Shown here piece by piece: positions 1-10,643 of a DNA stretch of 64,000 nucleotides; within the stretch, counting starts at the first letter, position 1; every line of letters begins with the position of its first letter. Origin of the DNA: JAXMAF01 sp046350555 (GTDB lineage Bacteria; Planctomycetota; Phycisphaerae; Phycisphaerales; SM1A02); the NCBI GenBank assembly GCA_046350555.1, contig JAXMAF010000015.1, positions 89,716 through 153,715 on the forward strand, given 5' to 3'. A program made the position numbers and the translations under genes. The notes beneath the pieces were generated by a model, which saw nothing but the letters and a program-made list of their open reading frames with translations, did not search any database and was not told where the DNA came from.

Positions 1-2121
1 AGCTCGATCCGCTGGTCCGACCTCGACCGCCTCGAGTGGGCGGCGTCGCCCATCCTCTGGAACCGCGCCTTCGTGCTCTCGCTCGCGCTGCTCTTCCTCG
101 CCCTGGCGATCCGGCTCGCGCCGCGGCGCACCGCCGATCCGCAGCGCGTGCTCGACCGGCTTCGGCCACGCGCGCTGGTGCGCGACCTGCTTGCGCTCTC
201 GCCGCTGATCGTGCTCTGCCTCGTCCTCGGCGGCATCACCGCCGCGCACGTCCGGGCGGGATTCGAGGGCGGCCCGCGCGAGAAGGCGGCCAAGGACTAC
301 TGGAAGCGCAACAGCGCGACGTGGGAGCGCGAGGCGCTCCCGGCGCTCGATCGCGTCGACGCCCGCGTCGAGATCGATCCCGCGCGGCGCGGGCTGAAGG
401 TCGAGGGCGAGTTCGTGCTGCGCAACCCGCGCGCCGAGACGCTCGTCCAGATCCCGCTGACGCAGGGGCTCGCATGGGAGGATCTCTCCTGGACGCTCGA
501 AGGCCAGGCGATCGCGCCCATGGAGAACGGGCGCACGGGACCGCCGCCGCGGGTCGAGAACCGCGCGGGGCTCTGGGTCTTCACGCCGGCAAAGCCCCTG
601 GCGCGCGACGAGTCGGTGCGGATCGGCTTCTCGTTCCATTCGGAGTTCCCGCACGGATGGTCGCGCAACGGTGGTGGCGTGGGCGAGTTCGTGCTGCCCA
701 GCGGCGTCGTGCTGACGAGCTTCACGCCGTCGTTCCTGCCCGTCGTCGGCTTCGTCGATGGCATCGGGATCGACGAGAAGAACCGCCGCGACGCGCGGGA
801 ATTCCCCGACGACCTCTGGCGAAGAGAGGTCGATCCTGCGTTCGGCGCCGGGTGGTCGACCGACGCGCGCATCACGATCGTCGGGCCCGCGGACTGGACG
901 CTCAACTGCGTCGGCGTTCCGGTCGACGAACAGGTCGACGGCGATCGCCGCACGGTCGTCTGGGAGACGGATCATCCCGTCCGCTTCCTCAACATCGTCG
1001 GTGGGCCCTTGGACGAGGAGCGCGGCGCGACGACCCGCATCTTCCATTCGCCGCGGCACGCGTGGAACGCCAGGGAGATGGCGGAGACGCTCGACGCCGC
1101 GCGGAAGTGGTACGGCGAGTGGTTCCATCCGTATCCCTGGCGCGACCTCAAGCTCACGGAGTTCCCGGGTCTCCAGAGCTACGCCCAGGGCTTCCCCGGC
1201 AACATCAGCTTCTCGGAGTCGATCGGCTTCCTGACGCGGCCGACCGAGGAGGAGGACGCGGTCTTCCTCGTGACCGCGCACGAGTCGGCGCACCAATGGT
1301 GGGGCAACATCCTCATGCCCGGAAGGGGCCCCGGAGGGAACGTGCTCAGCGAGGGCATGGCCCACTTCTCGACGGCGATGCTCTTCCAGCAGATGCGCGG
1401 CGACGACGCCCGCAGGGCGTTCCTCAGGCAGATCGAGGAGAGCTATGTCAACGGCCGCGTCGCCGACAGCGAGCGGCCGCTCAACAAGATCGACGGCTCG
1501 CGGCCGGGCGACACCGCGGCGACGTACGACAAGGGCGGCTGGGTCTTCTGGATGATGCTCCAGCACGTGGGACGCGAACGCGCCCTCGCGGGGCTGCGCG
1601 ACTTCATCGTGCGCTTCAAGGACGGACCGGACTATCCGTTGATCGAGGACTTCGTCGCGACGATGCGCGAGCATGCGCCGGATCCCTCCGCCTTCGACGC
1701 CTTCGCGCAGCAGTGGTTCTTTCAGGTGGTGCTTCCCGAGTTCAGGATCGAGTCGGCGAACGTTGCCGACCTCGGCGATGGGCGCTGGCGCGTCGAAGGG
1801 GAGATCTCCAACATCGGCACCGCGCAGACGAACGTGGAGATCGCGGCGCTGAGCGCCGACGACACGAAGAATCGCGACGCCACCGGCGCGGCGAAGGCGA
1901 CCGCGGAGGGCGCGAGCGGAAGCGACGGCGAGGCGAGCTCGGGTTCGACAGACGCGCCGGAGAAGGCGCCGCCGGCACGGGCCGTCTCCACGGTCGAACT
2001 CGGACCCGGCGGCCGCGCGCCGTTCGTCATCGAGACGACCTTCGCGCCGCGCAAGCTGGTGGTCGATCCGGACGTGAACGTGCTCCAGGTTCGCCGGAAG
2101 AAGGCCGAGCGGTCGTTGTAG
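1..2121 (+). CDS. M1-family aminopeptidase, ABC-permease-linked type (5' end outside window)
   Basis: The reading frame is open from base 1, so this is the C-terminal part of a longer protein. A short hydrophobic segment (about bases 70-120) and a second one (about 180-240) precede a soluble domain. That domain carries the zinc motif HESAH at bases 1279-1293, followed after 19 residues by the third-ligand region LSEGMAHF, and then YDKGGW. A 19-residue spacing, rather than the usual 18, fits M1 domains fused to ABC-2 transporter permeases. Such proteins are membrane-anchored with a periplasmic or extracellular gluzincin domain. An in-frame GTG at 73 exists but would cut into the first membrane segment. 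The C-terminal tail is Ala/Gly/Ser-rich. The substrate is unknown. Confidence 0.85.
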   Translation, partial: SSIRWSDLDRLEWAASPILWNRAFVLSLALLFLALAIRLAPRRTADPQRVLDRLRPRALVRDLLALSPLIVLCLVLGGITAAHVRAGFEGGPREKAAKDYWKRNSATWEREALPALDRVDARVEIDPARRGLKVEGEFVLRNPRAETLVQIPLTQGLAWEDLSWTLEGQAIAPMENGRTGPPPRVENRAGLWVFTPAKPLARDESVRIGFSFHSEFPHGWSRNGGGVGEFVLPSGVVLTSFTPSFLPVVGFVDGIGIDEKNRRDAREFPDDLWRREVDPAFGAGWSTDARITIVGPADWTLNCVGVPVDEQVDGDRRTVVWETDHPVRFLNIVGGPLDEERGATTRIFHSPRHAWNAREMAETLDAARKWYGEWFHPYPWRDLKLTEFPGLQSYAQGFPGNISFSESIGFLTRPTEEEDAVFLVTAHESAHQWWGNILMPGRGPGGNVLSEGMAHFSTAMLFQQMRGDDARRAFLRQIEESYVNGRVADSERPLNKIDGSRPGDTAATYDKGGWVFWMMLQHVGRERALAGLRDFIVRFKDGPDYPLIEDFVATMREHAPDPSAFDAFAQQWFFQVVLPEFRIESANVADLGDGRWRVEGEISNIGTAQTNVEIAALSADDTKNRDATGAAKATAEGASGSDGEASSGSTDAPEKAPPARAVSTVELGPGGRAPFVIETTFAPRKLVVDPDVNVLQVRRKKAERSL

Positions 2122-2249
2122 CGCTCGTGGATGCCGCCCGTTGACTTCGCTCCCCGCGCGGGCCATGCTGGCCGCAGGAGTTGCGTGGCGGCCCTCCACC
2201 CGGCGGCCGCCGATGCTCGCTGCCGGTCCTTGGGCCTCGGGAGGATTTC

Positions 2250-4715
2250 ATGCGCCTGTTCATCGCTTCGCTGCCGCTGGCGGTCGTCGCCACCGCGGTC
2301 TGCGCCCCCATGAGCTCGATCACCTCGACCTGGAACGGCGGTCCGTCCGGCAACTGGAACGTCGCCGGCAACTGGTCGCCGTCGGGCGTTCCCAACAACG
2401 GTGGTGGCAACACCTATGACGTGGTGATCGACGGCAACGTCGGGACCGCCTCGGCGGTGTCGCTCACCAATCTCAGTCCGGCGGTCGCGACGATCACCAT
2501 CGGCGGCAACGACTCGCTCTCGGTCGGCAACAACCTCGTGTTCTTCCTGACGGGTGGCTCGCTCTCGAACGCCGGGCTGCTGACCTTGAACTCGACAGGC
2601 AACACCACCGACTTTCGCATCGATCTCGACACCACCTTCTCGGGCGCCGGCACGTTCAGGGGCTCGAACACGCAGGCGAACCGTTTCTATGGGGCCAGCA
2701 ACGCGGTTCGGCTGACCAACGCGACGGGTCACACGATCGCCGGAAGCATGACCCTTGGCGTAAACCAGCTTCGGCTGACGAACGCGGGCGTCGTCGACAC
2801 CGACGTGAGTGGCGGCATCCTCCTGGACCTCACCGACGGCGCGGGACTCAACTTCAACAGCGGCACGCTTCGCGCCAGCAACGGAGCCAAGCTCACGCTC
2901 CAGAACTTCACGCTGGACAACACCGGCGGCACGATCGAGGCCGCGGCCGGTTCCTTCGTCGATCTCACCGGCATGTCGATCACGGGCGGAACCATCCGCG
3001 ACGCCGACGGCGCAGGCCCCGGCGTCGTGCGCAACACGAACTCGCTGACGCTGACCAACGTCACCCTCGACGGGCCGTTCGCCCAGCCCAACAACACCCT
3101 CGTCGACCTCAACGGCGCGATCCAGATGCCGTCGACCTACACCGTCGGCTCGACCGGCAACACCACCGATCTCCGCTTCAACACCTCGCCATTCACCCTC
3201 ATGGGCGGCGGCGAGCTCCTCTGCACCAACACCCAGGCCAACAGGATCTTCGGCATCAACAACGGCGTCACGCTGGTCGTGCCGGCCGACTTCTGGCTGC
3301 ACGGCTCGATGCAGCTTGGCGTCAACCAGATGCGGCTCGACAACCAGTCGTCGATCGACGCCGACTCGAGCCAGGGCATCACGGTCGACCTCACCGACGG
3401 CGCCGGCATCAACTTCAACAGCGGCACGCTTCGCGCCAGCAACGGCGCCAAGCTCACGCTCCAGAACTTCACCCTCGACAACACCGGCGGCACCATCGAG
3501 GCCGCGGCCGGCTCCTTCGTCGACCTCACCGGCATGTCGATCTCCGGCGGCACGATCCGCGACGCGGACGGCACAGGCCCCGGCGTGGTGCGCAACACCA
3601 ACACGCTGACGCTGACAAACGTCACCCTCGACGGGCCGTTCACGCAGCCCAACAACACCCTCGTCGTCCTCAACGGCGCGATGCAGTTCCTGTCGACCTA
3701 CACCGTCAACTCGATCGGGAACACCACGGATCTGCGCGCCGACACGAGCCCCTTCACGATCCAGGGCGGCGGCGAGATCGTCTTCAGCAACAGCCAGAGC
3801 AACCGCTTCTACGGCGTCAACGGCGCGACGCGCATCGTCAATGCCGTCGGCAACACCGTGCGCGGCTCGTTCCAGCTTGGCGCGAACCAGGGCGCGTTCA
3901 CCAACCACGGCGCCTTCATCGCCGATGCGAGCCAGGGCATCACGATCGACGTCACCGACAGCCAGGACTTCACCACCGATGGAGTCCTCTGGGCGTCGGT
4001 GGGCAACATCACCATCAATCCGGGACCGTTCTTCAACGGGGGCGCCGTGCTCATCAACGCCGGGCGCACGATCAGCCGCGCCGGCGCCTACACGCAGACC
4101 GCGGGCGGAACGTCGGTGGATGGAACATTGGCGCTCTCCGGCGGCGGCACGATGCAGCTTCAGGGCGGCACGCTCTCGGGCAACGGCCAGGTCACGGGCG
4201 GTCTGGTCAACAACACCGGCGGAACGGTGGCGCCGGGAAGTTCGGCGGGACTCCTTTCGCTTGGCGCCGGCTACACCCAGGCCGTCAACGGCGCCCTCGA
4301 CGTCCAGATCGGCGGGCTGGTCCCCGGCACGCAATACGACCAGCTGGCGGTGACCGGCAACGCCTCGCTCGCCGGCACGCTGCGCGTGTCGCGCATCAAC
4401 GGCTTCCTTCCCGTGCCCAGCGACGAGTTCACGATCCTGACCACCACCGGCACGCGCACCGGAACGTTCGGCATCGTCGAGAGCTGCGACGACGTCAGTG
4501 TCGTCTACGGCACGAACTTCGTGAAGGTGAAGTTCACCACGAGCTTCGGCATCCCCGGCGACCTGAACAACGACGGCGTCGTGGACGGTGCCGACCTTGG
4601 CGGCCTGCTGGCCGCATGGGGACCATGCATCGACCCATGTTGCGTCGCGGATCTCAACGGCGACAGCACCGTCGATGGCGGCGACCTCGGGATCCTGCTC
4701 GCGAACTGGAGCTGA
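2250..4715 (+). CDS. Secreted beta-repeat protein with C-terminal dockerin-like pair
   Basis: The 821-residue protein starts at ATG 2250, which has a good GGGAGGA ribosome site. It opens with a signal peptide (MRLFIASLPLAVVATAVCA). The body is rich in Gly, Asn, Thr and Ser and resembles autotransporter-like or PEP-CTERM-type beta-helical surface proteins (repeated LTLTNVTLDG, SGTLRASNGAKL). About 100 residues are repeated almost identically with a period of 561 bases (187 codons; copies begin near 2826 and 3387), which indicates recent internal duplication. The C terminus has two DLNxDGxVDGADLG-type motifs (GDLNNDGVVDGADLGG and DLNGDSTVDGGDLGI), the planctomycete dockerin-like signature. The likely role is an extracellular or surface-attached structural protein; no catalytic motif is visible. 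Confidence 0.8.
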   Translation: MRLFIASLPLAVVATAVCAPMSSITSTWNGGPSGNWNVAGNWSPSGVPNNGGGNTYDVVIDGNVGTASAVSLTNLSPAVATITIGGNDSLSVGNNLVFFLTGGSLSNAGLLTLNSTGNTTDFRIDLDTTFSGAGTFRGSNTQANRFYGASNAVRLTNATGHTIAGSMTLGVNQLRLTNAGVVDTDVSGGILLDLTDGAGLNFNSGTLRASNGAKLTLQNFTLDNTGGTIEAAAGSFVDLTGMSITGGTIRDADGAGPGVVRNTNSLTLTNVTLDGPFAQPNNTLVDLNGAIQMPSTYTVGSTGNTTDLRFNTSPFTLMGGGELLCTNTQANRIFGINNGVTLVVPADFWLHGSMQLGVNQMRLDNQSSIDADSSQGITVDLTDGAGINFNSGTLRASNGAKLTLQNFTLDNTGGTIEAAAGSFVDLTGMSISGGTIRDADGTGPGVVRNTNTLTLTNVTLDGPFTQPNNTLVVLNGAMQFLSTYTVNSIGNTTDLRADTSPFTIQGGGEIVFSNSQSNRFYGVNGATRIVNAVGNTVRGSFQLGANQGAFTNHGAFIADASQGITIDVTDSQDFTTDGVLWASVGNITINPGPFFNGGAVLINAGRTISRAGAYTQTAGGTSVDGTLALSGGGTMQLQGGTLSGNGQVTGGLVNNTGGTVAPGSSAGLLSLGAGYTQAVNGALDVQIGGLVPGTQYDQLAVTGNASLAGTLRVSRINGFLPVPSDEFTILTTTGTRTGTFGIVESCDDVSVVYGTNFVKVKFTTSFGIPGDLNNDGVVDGADLGGLLAAWGPCIDPCCVADLNGDSTVDGGDLGILLANWS

Positions 4716-4827
4716 ACCGCGGAACCGGCCGGGGCCGGCGCGTCATGGACGGCGGGCCGAATCCGCCGACGTTCTTGCCCCTTCCGCCGCGCCGCAGTAT
4801 CCTCTCCCCTCCCCCGGCGGCTCGTGA

Positions 4828-6399
<1,572 letters not shown>

Positions 6400-6537
6400 C
6401 GGTCGGAGGCGAGCCGGCGCTCGGTCGCCGCACGTTCGCTTCGTTGGCCGAGGTCTCTCGTTCCGCGACCTCGAATGACAGGCACCGCGGAGCTTGGTGC
6501 CAGAGTCGTGGCCGGTGTCGCATGAATACAGTTGCCC

Positions 6538-6738
6538 ATGACGAAGGTCGAACTCATCGAGCGCGAAGTGGCGACCCTGTCGCCCGGCGAACTCGTGGCT
6601 TTCGCCGAGTGGTTTGCCGCTTTTGAGGCCGAGGCATGGGATCGGCAGTTCGAGGCCGACGCCCTCGCTGGCAGGCTGGATGCAGCTGGTGAGGCGGCTC
6701 TCGAGGCCGATCGCCGCGGCGAGACCAAGCCGCTGTGA
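6538..6738 (+). CDS. Small putative antitoxin of a RelE/ParE-type module
   Basis: The predicted protein is a 66-residue acidic helical protein, with ATG 6538 preferred over an upstream in-frame TTG at 6532. Its end overlaps the next start by 4 bases (GTGA), implying translational coupling. The sequence (MTKVELIEREVATLSPGELV...) resembles small antitoxins of the type that begin with a VExIExEVxxLSxxEL helix. The role is assigned mainly from its position directly before a RelE-like toxin. It would bind and neutralise the toxin and autoregulate the operon. No promoter is recognised in the 138 bases after atpD. Confidence 0.72.
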   Translation: MTKVELIEREVATLSPGELVAFAEWFAAFEAEAWDRQFEADALAGRLDAAGEAALEADRRGETKPL

Positions 6739-6992
6739 GGCACCGCGCTCCTCCTGAGTTCTGGACGGCGTACCGCTCGCTGCCCGACGAGGTTCGGGAG
6801 TTGGCGAATCGCTGCTTCGCAACGCTGAAATCGAATGCGTCGCACCCTTCGCTTCAACTCAAGCGGGTCGGCCGATACTGGTCCGTCCGGGTCGGCCTGC
6901 ACTACCGGGCGGTTGGCATCGACGCGCCCGACGGCATCGTCTGGTTCTGGATCGGTCGTCACAGCCGCTACGACAGCATCATCCAGCGGTAG
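6735..6992 (+). CDS. RelE/ParE-superfamily toxin-like protein
   Basis: This is an 85-residue basic protein. It starts at GTG 6735 inside the stop of the preceding gene. The core matches the RelE/ParE fold pattern: a helix with LPDEVRELANRCF, followed by the strand signature LQLKRVGRYWSVRVGLHYRAVG and a C-terminal FWIGRHSRYDSII. Toxins of this group are usually ribosome-dependent mRNA endonucleases or gyrase inhibitors; which applies here cannot be told. The length and the GTGA coupling are as expected for a type II module. Confidence 0.82.
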   Translation: MRHRAPPEFWTAYRSLPDEVRELANRCFATLKSNASHPSLQLKRVGRYWSVRVGLHYRAVGIDAPDGIVWFWIGRHSRYDSIIQR

Positions 6993-7111
6993 CAAGTCGG
7001 CGAGGTCGCGTCACGGCCTTCGAACGTCGCACATCTGCCAACCGATCGATCGGCGCGGACCTCGACGCGCGCAGTGCGGCACCCACCGGCGCGCAAGGTA
7101 TCCTGTCTCAC

Positions 7112-7795
7112 ATGCGAACCACACTCCCCTGCTCATCGTGGCCGACACGGCTCCTCGCCGTTTCCGCGATCGCGCTTGCCGCGTGCAACGGCGAGACCCC
7201 GAAGCCGCCCTCCCCGACTCCGATCGCACCGCCGAAGGCCGCGGCGCCGACCATGGAGAAGGAAGGCCCCGCGACACCGGGCATGACCTCGACGCCAACC
7301 AAGCCGCCGACCACGCCAGCCACGACGCCGGCGGGCGGGGCGACGGCCAAGCCGACCAACGCTGCGCCGACCACGCCGCCTGCCGGCGCAGCAGCGGCCA
7401 CACCGGCGGGCGCCGCAGCCACGCCGCCAGCGGCGGCCGGCACAGCGGCCCTTTCCGGCAAGCTCGCCGCCAAGGTCTCGTACCTGGAGCGCATCATGCT
7501 CCCACCGGGCGCGACCGTGAAGGTTCAGTTGGTCGATGTCTCGCGCGCCGACGCTCCCGCGATCGTGATCAACGAGAAGTCGCTCGTCACCACCGGTGGA
7601 CCGCCCTACGCGTTCGAGCTGACCTACGACCCGGCGAAGATCGACCCGAGCCACAGCTACGCCGTCCAGGCCCGCATCGAGCGCGATGGCAAGCTCATCT
7701 ACATCAACGACGCCCGCCACGGCGTGCTGACCCGCGGCGAGCCGATGGACGCGGTCGAGGTGATCGTCAAGCGCACCGGCGACGAGACGAAGTGA
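7112..7795 (+). CDS. YbaY-family lipoprotein
   Basis: The 227-residue protein begins at ATG 7112 with a lipoprotein signal peptide ending in the lipobox LAAC, the Cys being residue 25. A long Pro/Ala/Thr-rich linker (about residues 28-110) leads to a C-terminal YbaY-like domain: SGKLAAKVSYLERIMLPPGATVKVQLVDVS, then FELTYDPAKIDPSHSYAVQARI and YINDARHGVLTRGEP. In this family the domain forms a small beta-sandwich in the periplasm with a poorly known envelope role. The low-complexity linker is longer than usual and may span the peptidoglycan layer. It is a single gene, apparently not in an operon. Confidence 0.8.
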   Translation: MRTTLPCSSWPTRLLAVSAIALAACNGETPKPPSPTPIAPPKAAAPTMEKEGPATPGMTSTPTKPPTTPATTPAGGATAKPTNAAPTTPPAGAAAATPAGAAATPPAAAGTAALSGKLAAKVSYLERIMLPPGATVKVQLVDVSRADAPAIVINEKSLVTTGGPPYAFELTYDPAKIDPSHSYAVQARIERDGKLIYINDARHGVLTRGEPMDAVEVIVKRTGDETK

Positions 7796-7962
7796 CCGAC
7801 GCGAGGGCCTCGCGGCGCAGCCGTGCGTGCGCCAACCGCGGGACCGACCGGACGCCCGGCGCCGGTTGATCCACCTCGCCTCGATGCTGGTGCCGGCCGC
7901 GCGGACACTTGCAGCGGGCTGCGGCACAGGGCTGCATCCCGCGATGCATCACGCTGGCATCG

Positions 7963-8385
7963 CTACGCGCTGAAGCTGCTGCCGCAGCCGCACGTCGTGG
8001 TCGCGTTGGGATTGCTGAACACGAAGCCGCGGCCCATGATCTCGTCCTTGAAGTCGATCGTCGTCCCGTTGAGATAGAGGTAGCTCTTCGGATCGCAGAT
8101 CACGCGCACGGTGAACTCGTCGCCACCCTCGGCCACCGCGACCGCGCCATCCCGGCCCGCGCCCGAGGTCGACGCCGCGGACTTCGCCGCCGGCATCCTG
8201 TAGGTGAACGACCACTCCTCGTCGGTCTCCTTCTGCGTCTCGGTCAGGTCGAGCAGGTAGGAGAAGCCGCTGCATCCGCCGCCCTTCACACCGACGCGCA
8301 GGCGGATCTTGGCGGGATCGAGGCCCTGCTGGTCGATGATGGATGCGATTTCGCGAGCGGCGGTCTCGGTGACGTTGACGGACAT
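7963..8385 (-). CDS. A-type iron-sulfur carrier (IscA/ErpA-like) with an internal insertion
   Basis: The protein has 140 residues and belongs to the HesB/IscA family. The three cluster-binding Cys are present: one in GVKGGGCSGFSY (C39) and two in the C-terminal CGCGSSF. The family is usually about 105-115 residues. Here an Ala/Gly/Ser-rich stretch (about residues 66-90, containing AAKSAASTSGAGRDG) is inserted between the two core strands. It is the last gene of a minus-strand iscS-iscU-iscA order. It accepts clusters from IscU and delivers them to apoproteins. A GC-rich stem-loop lies between iscU and this gene, so expression may be uncoupled. Confidence 0.92.
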   Translation of the reverse strand: MSVNVTETAAREIASIIDQQGLDPAKIRLRVGVKGGGCSGFSYLLDLTETQKETDEEWSFTYRMPAAKSAASTSGAGRDGAVAVAEGGDEFTVRVICDPKSYLYLNGTTIDFKDEIMGRGFVFSNPNATTTCGCGSSFSA

Positions 8386-8455
8386 TGCTGGAAACTCCGG
8401 GGAAGGTGTCAGGAAAGATACGCGTGGGAGCGATGGCGGTTCTGTGGAGGGCCGG

Positions 8456-8476
8456 GCGGCCGCGCGCAGCGGCCGC
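8456..8476. terminator. GC-rich stem-loop between iscU and iscA
   Basis: Two copies of GCGGCCGC are separated by GCGCA and form an 8-bp perfect stem. Flanking CCGGG/CCCGG extends the stem with a small bulge. It lies 12 bases after the iscU stop on the minus strand. No T-run follows, so it may attenuate or stabilise transcripts rather than act as a classical intrinsic terminator. Confidence 0.35.
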
Positions 8477-8487
8477 TTCCCGGATTG

Positions 8488-8922
8488 TCAGTGCCCGACG
8501 CCCGACGTCGCCTTGGTCGCGTCCGCGATCCCGTTCTTCTTCTTGTAGTCGCTGATCGCGGTGCGGATCGAGTCCTCGGCGAGCACCGAGCAGTGGATCT
8601 TGACCGGCGGAAGCGAGAGCTCCTCGACGATCTGCGTGTTCTTGATGGTGAGCGCCTCGTCGATGGTCTTGCCCTTGATCCACTCCGTCGCGAGCGAGCT
8701 GCTCGCGATGGCCGAGCCGCATCCGAAGCACTTGAACTTGGCGTCCTCGATGCGACCGTCGGCGCCGACCTTGATCTGAAGCTGCATGACATCGCCGCAT
8801 TCGGGCGCGCCGACGATGCCGACGCCGACGTCCTTGCGGGCCGCGACGTCCTTGGACGCCCCGAACGATCCGACGTTGCGAGGGTTGTTGTAGTGGTCGA
8901 TGACTTTGTCGCTGTAGGCCAT
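8488..8922 (-). CDS. iscU: Iron-sulfur cluster scaffold protein IscU
   Basis: The 144-residue scaffold starts at ATG 8922 (MAYSDKVIDHYNNPRNVGSF). The NifU N-terminal family motifs are all there: APECGDVM with the first Cys and Asp, KFKCFGCGSAIASSS with the second Cys, and PVKIHCSVLAEDSI with the third. It receives sulfur from IscS and iron to assemble clusters in the cytoplasm. The C-terminal tail SDYKKKNG... is typical. It lies 68 bases downstream of iscS on the same strand and so is likely co-transcribed. The much longer open frame running upstream is only read-through of the GC-rich iscS region. Confidence 0.96.
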   Translation of the reverse strand: MAYSDKVIDHYNNPRNVGSFGASKDVAARKDVGVGIVGAPECGDVMQLQIKVGADGRIEDAKFKCFGCGSAIASSSLATEWIKGKTIDEALTIKNTQIVEELSLPPVKIHCSVLAEDSIRTAISDYKKKNGIADATKATSGVGH

Positions 8923-8990
8923 GGGAGGGTCCGTGATTGGAGGGTGGTCGGGGTGTCGGGGTGGCGTGAAGACGAAGGGTTCGCCCGCCG

Positions 8991-10238
8991 TCAGTGCGAC
9001 TGCCACTGGATCTTGGTGATGTCGATGCCTTCCTTGTGCAGGTCGTACAGCGGGCTCATCTCGCGGAGGTGGTTCACCGCCTTCACGATCGCGTCGATCG
9101 TGTAGTCGGTCTCGGACTCGGTCGTGAACCGGCCGAGCGAGAGCCGCAGCGACGAGTGCGCGAGCTCGTCGCCGACGCCGAGCGACTTCAGCACATAGCT
9201 CGGCTCCAGCGACGCGCTCGTGCACGCCGATCCCGACGAGCAGGCGATGTCCTTGATCCCCATCAGCAGCGACTCGCCCTCGACGAAGCCGAAGCTCATG
9301 TTCGTGAGATGCGGCAGCCGACGAAGCCGGTGTCCGTTGACCTGCACGACCTCGAGCCGTCCGGTGAGCTCGCGCTCGAGCCTGTCGCGCCAGGTGCGAA
9401 GCCGTTCGCGGTCGGACTCCATCTCGTGCATGCACAGCTCGCACGCCTTGCCGAAACCGACGATGCCGGTGACGTTGAGGGTGCCCGAGCGCATGCCGCG
9501 CTCGTGGCCGCCGCCGTCCATCATCGCCTCGATGCGGATGCGCGGCTTGCGGCGCCGCACGAAGAGCGCGCCGGCGCCCTTCGGGCCATACATCTTGTGG
9601 CTTGACCAGCTCATGAGATCGATGCCGTCGCGCTCGACGTCGACGGGCATCTTGCCCACCCACTGCGTGGCGTCGGTGTGGAACACGATCTCGCGCTGGT
9701 GGCAAAGGGCGCCGATCTCGGGCACCTCGTTGATCGTGCCGATCTCGTTGTTGGCCCACATGATCGTCACGAGGATCGTGTCGGGCCGCAGCGCGGCCTT
9801 CACCATCTCGGCGGTGATCACGCCGTCGGCGGGCGGATCGAGGAACGTGACGTCGAAGCCCTCTCGCTGGAGCCGCTTGCACGGATCGAGCACGGCCTTG
9901 TGCTCGTGGGCGGCAGTGATGATGTGGCCGCGGCCGCCCTGGCCGTCGCCAGCCTTCGCGTACATGCGGGCCGCGCCCTTGATCGCGAGGTTGTTGCTCT
10001 CGGTCGAGCCGCTCGTCCAGACGATCTCCTTGCCCGAGGCGCCAATGAGCGCCGCGGCCTGCTCGCGCGCGGCGTCGACGGCGTCCTCGGCCTCCCAGCC
10101 GAACCTGTGGTTGCGGCTCGCGGCGTTGCCGTACTTCTCGGTGAAATAGGGCAGCATCGCCTCGACGACGCGCGGATCGGTGCGCGTCGTGGCGGCGTTG
10201 TCGAGATAGATCGGAAGCTTCGGCTGCGAGATACCCAT
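8991..10238 (-). CDS. iscS: Cysteine desulfurase IscS
   Basis: This PLP enzyme has 415 residues and converts cysteine to alanine and enzyme-bound persulfide. The N-terminal substrate region is [12 protein letters not shown]. The PLP lysine lies in [14 protein letters not shown] (K215) and the active-site Cys in [15 protein letters not shown] (C339). The C terminus ends in IDITKIQW, as in IscS proteins that dock to IscU. It starts at ATG 10238. No iscR-type regulator, ferredoxin or hscAB is found next to it; upstream lies a 400-base non-coding stretch with a tandem repeat. It is the first gene of the iscS-iscU-iscA set. Confidence 0.97.
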   Translation of the reverse strand: MGISQPKLPIYLDNAATTRTDPRVVEAMLPYFTEKYGNAASRNHRFGWEAEDAVDAAREQAAALIGASGKEIVWTSGSTESNNLAIKGAARMYAKAGDGQGGRGHIITAAHEHKAVLDPCKRLQREGFDVTFLDPPADGVITAEMVKAALRPDTILVTIMWANNEIGTINEVPEIGALCHQREIVFHTDATQWVGKMPVDVERDGIDLMSWSSHKMYGPKGAGALFVRRRKPRIRIEAMMDGGGHERGMRSGTLNVTGIVGFGKACELCMHEMESDRERLRTWRDRLERELTGRLEVVQVNGHRLRRLPHLTNMSFGFVEGESLLMGIKDIACSSGSACTSASLEPSYVLKSLGVGDELAHSSLRLSLGRFTTESETDYTIDAIVKAVNHLREMSPLYDLHKEGIDITKIQWQSH

Positions 10239-10347
10239 GAATGCGGGTCCTTCGGAACGGGTGGCGTGAGACGGCCGGCTGCGCGGCGACCGTGAAGCGA
10301 CGGAGATTCAGTCGCAACAAGTCTAGGCAGAACCTGGAATGGTTCTT

Positions 10348-10576
10348 GTTTGAGCGCTCCGTTCGGCCCTCCGGGCCGACACTCGCTCTCGTACGCCGCG
10401 CGGGGCGAGGCCCCGCGGGCTGAACGCACGCCTTGGCTTGTTTGAGCGCTCCGCTCGGCCCTCTGGGCCGACACTCGCTTTCGTACGCCACGCGGGGCGA
10501 GGCCCCGCGGGCTGAACGCACGCCTCCGCTTGTTTGAGCGCTCCGCTCGGCCCTCCGGGCCGACACTCGCTCTCGG
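10348..10576. repeat. 92-bp tandem direct repeat with internal hairpins (about 2.5 copies)
   Basis: Copies start at 10348, 10440 and 10532 with an exact 92-base period and only scattered substitutions; the third copy stops after about 45 bases. Each unit begins GTTTGAGCGCTCC. It contains two palindromes, CGGCCCTCCGGGCCG and CGCGGGGC-GAG-GCCCCGCG, so transcripts would form paired stem-loops. It fills most of the 405-base gap between iscS and the exported repeat protein at 10644. No convincing reading frame was found in the gap. Confidence 0.88.
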
Positions 10577-10643
10577 AGGACGCGCGTCCGGTGAACGTGT
10601 GGTGCCGCCGTCTCGACAGCCGTGCAGGCCGCGGCCGGATGTA

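Noticed and set aside
10348..10576. Possible CRISPR array
   Set aside because: The 92-base units are contiguous with no unique spacers, and no cas genes are present.
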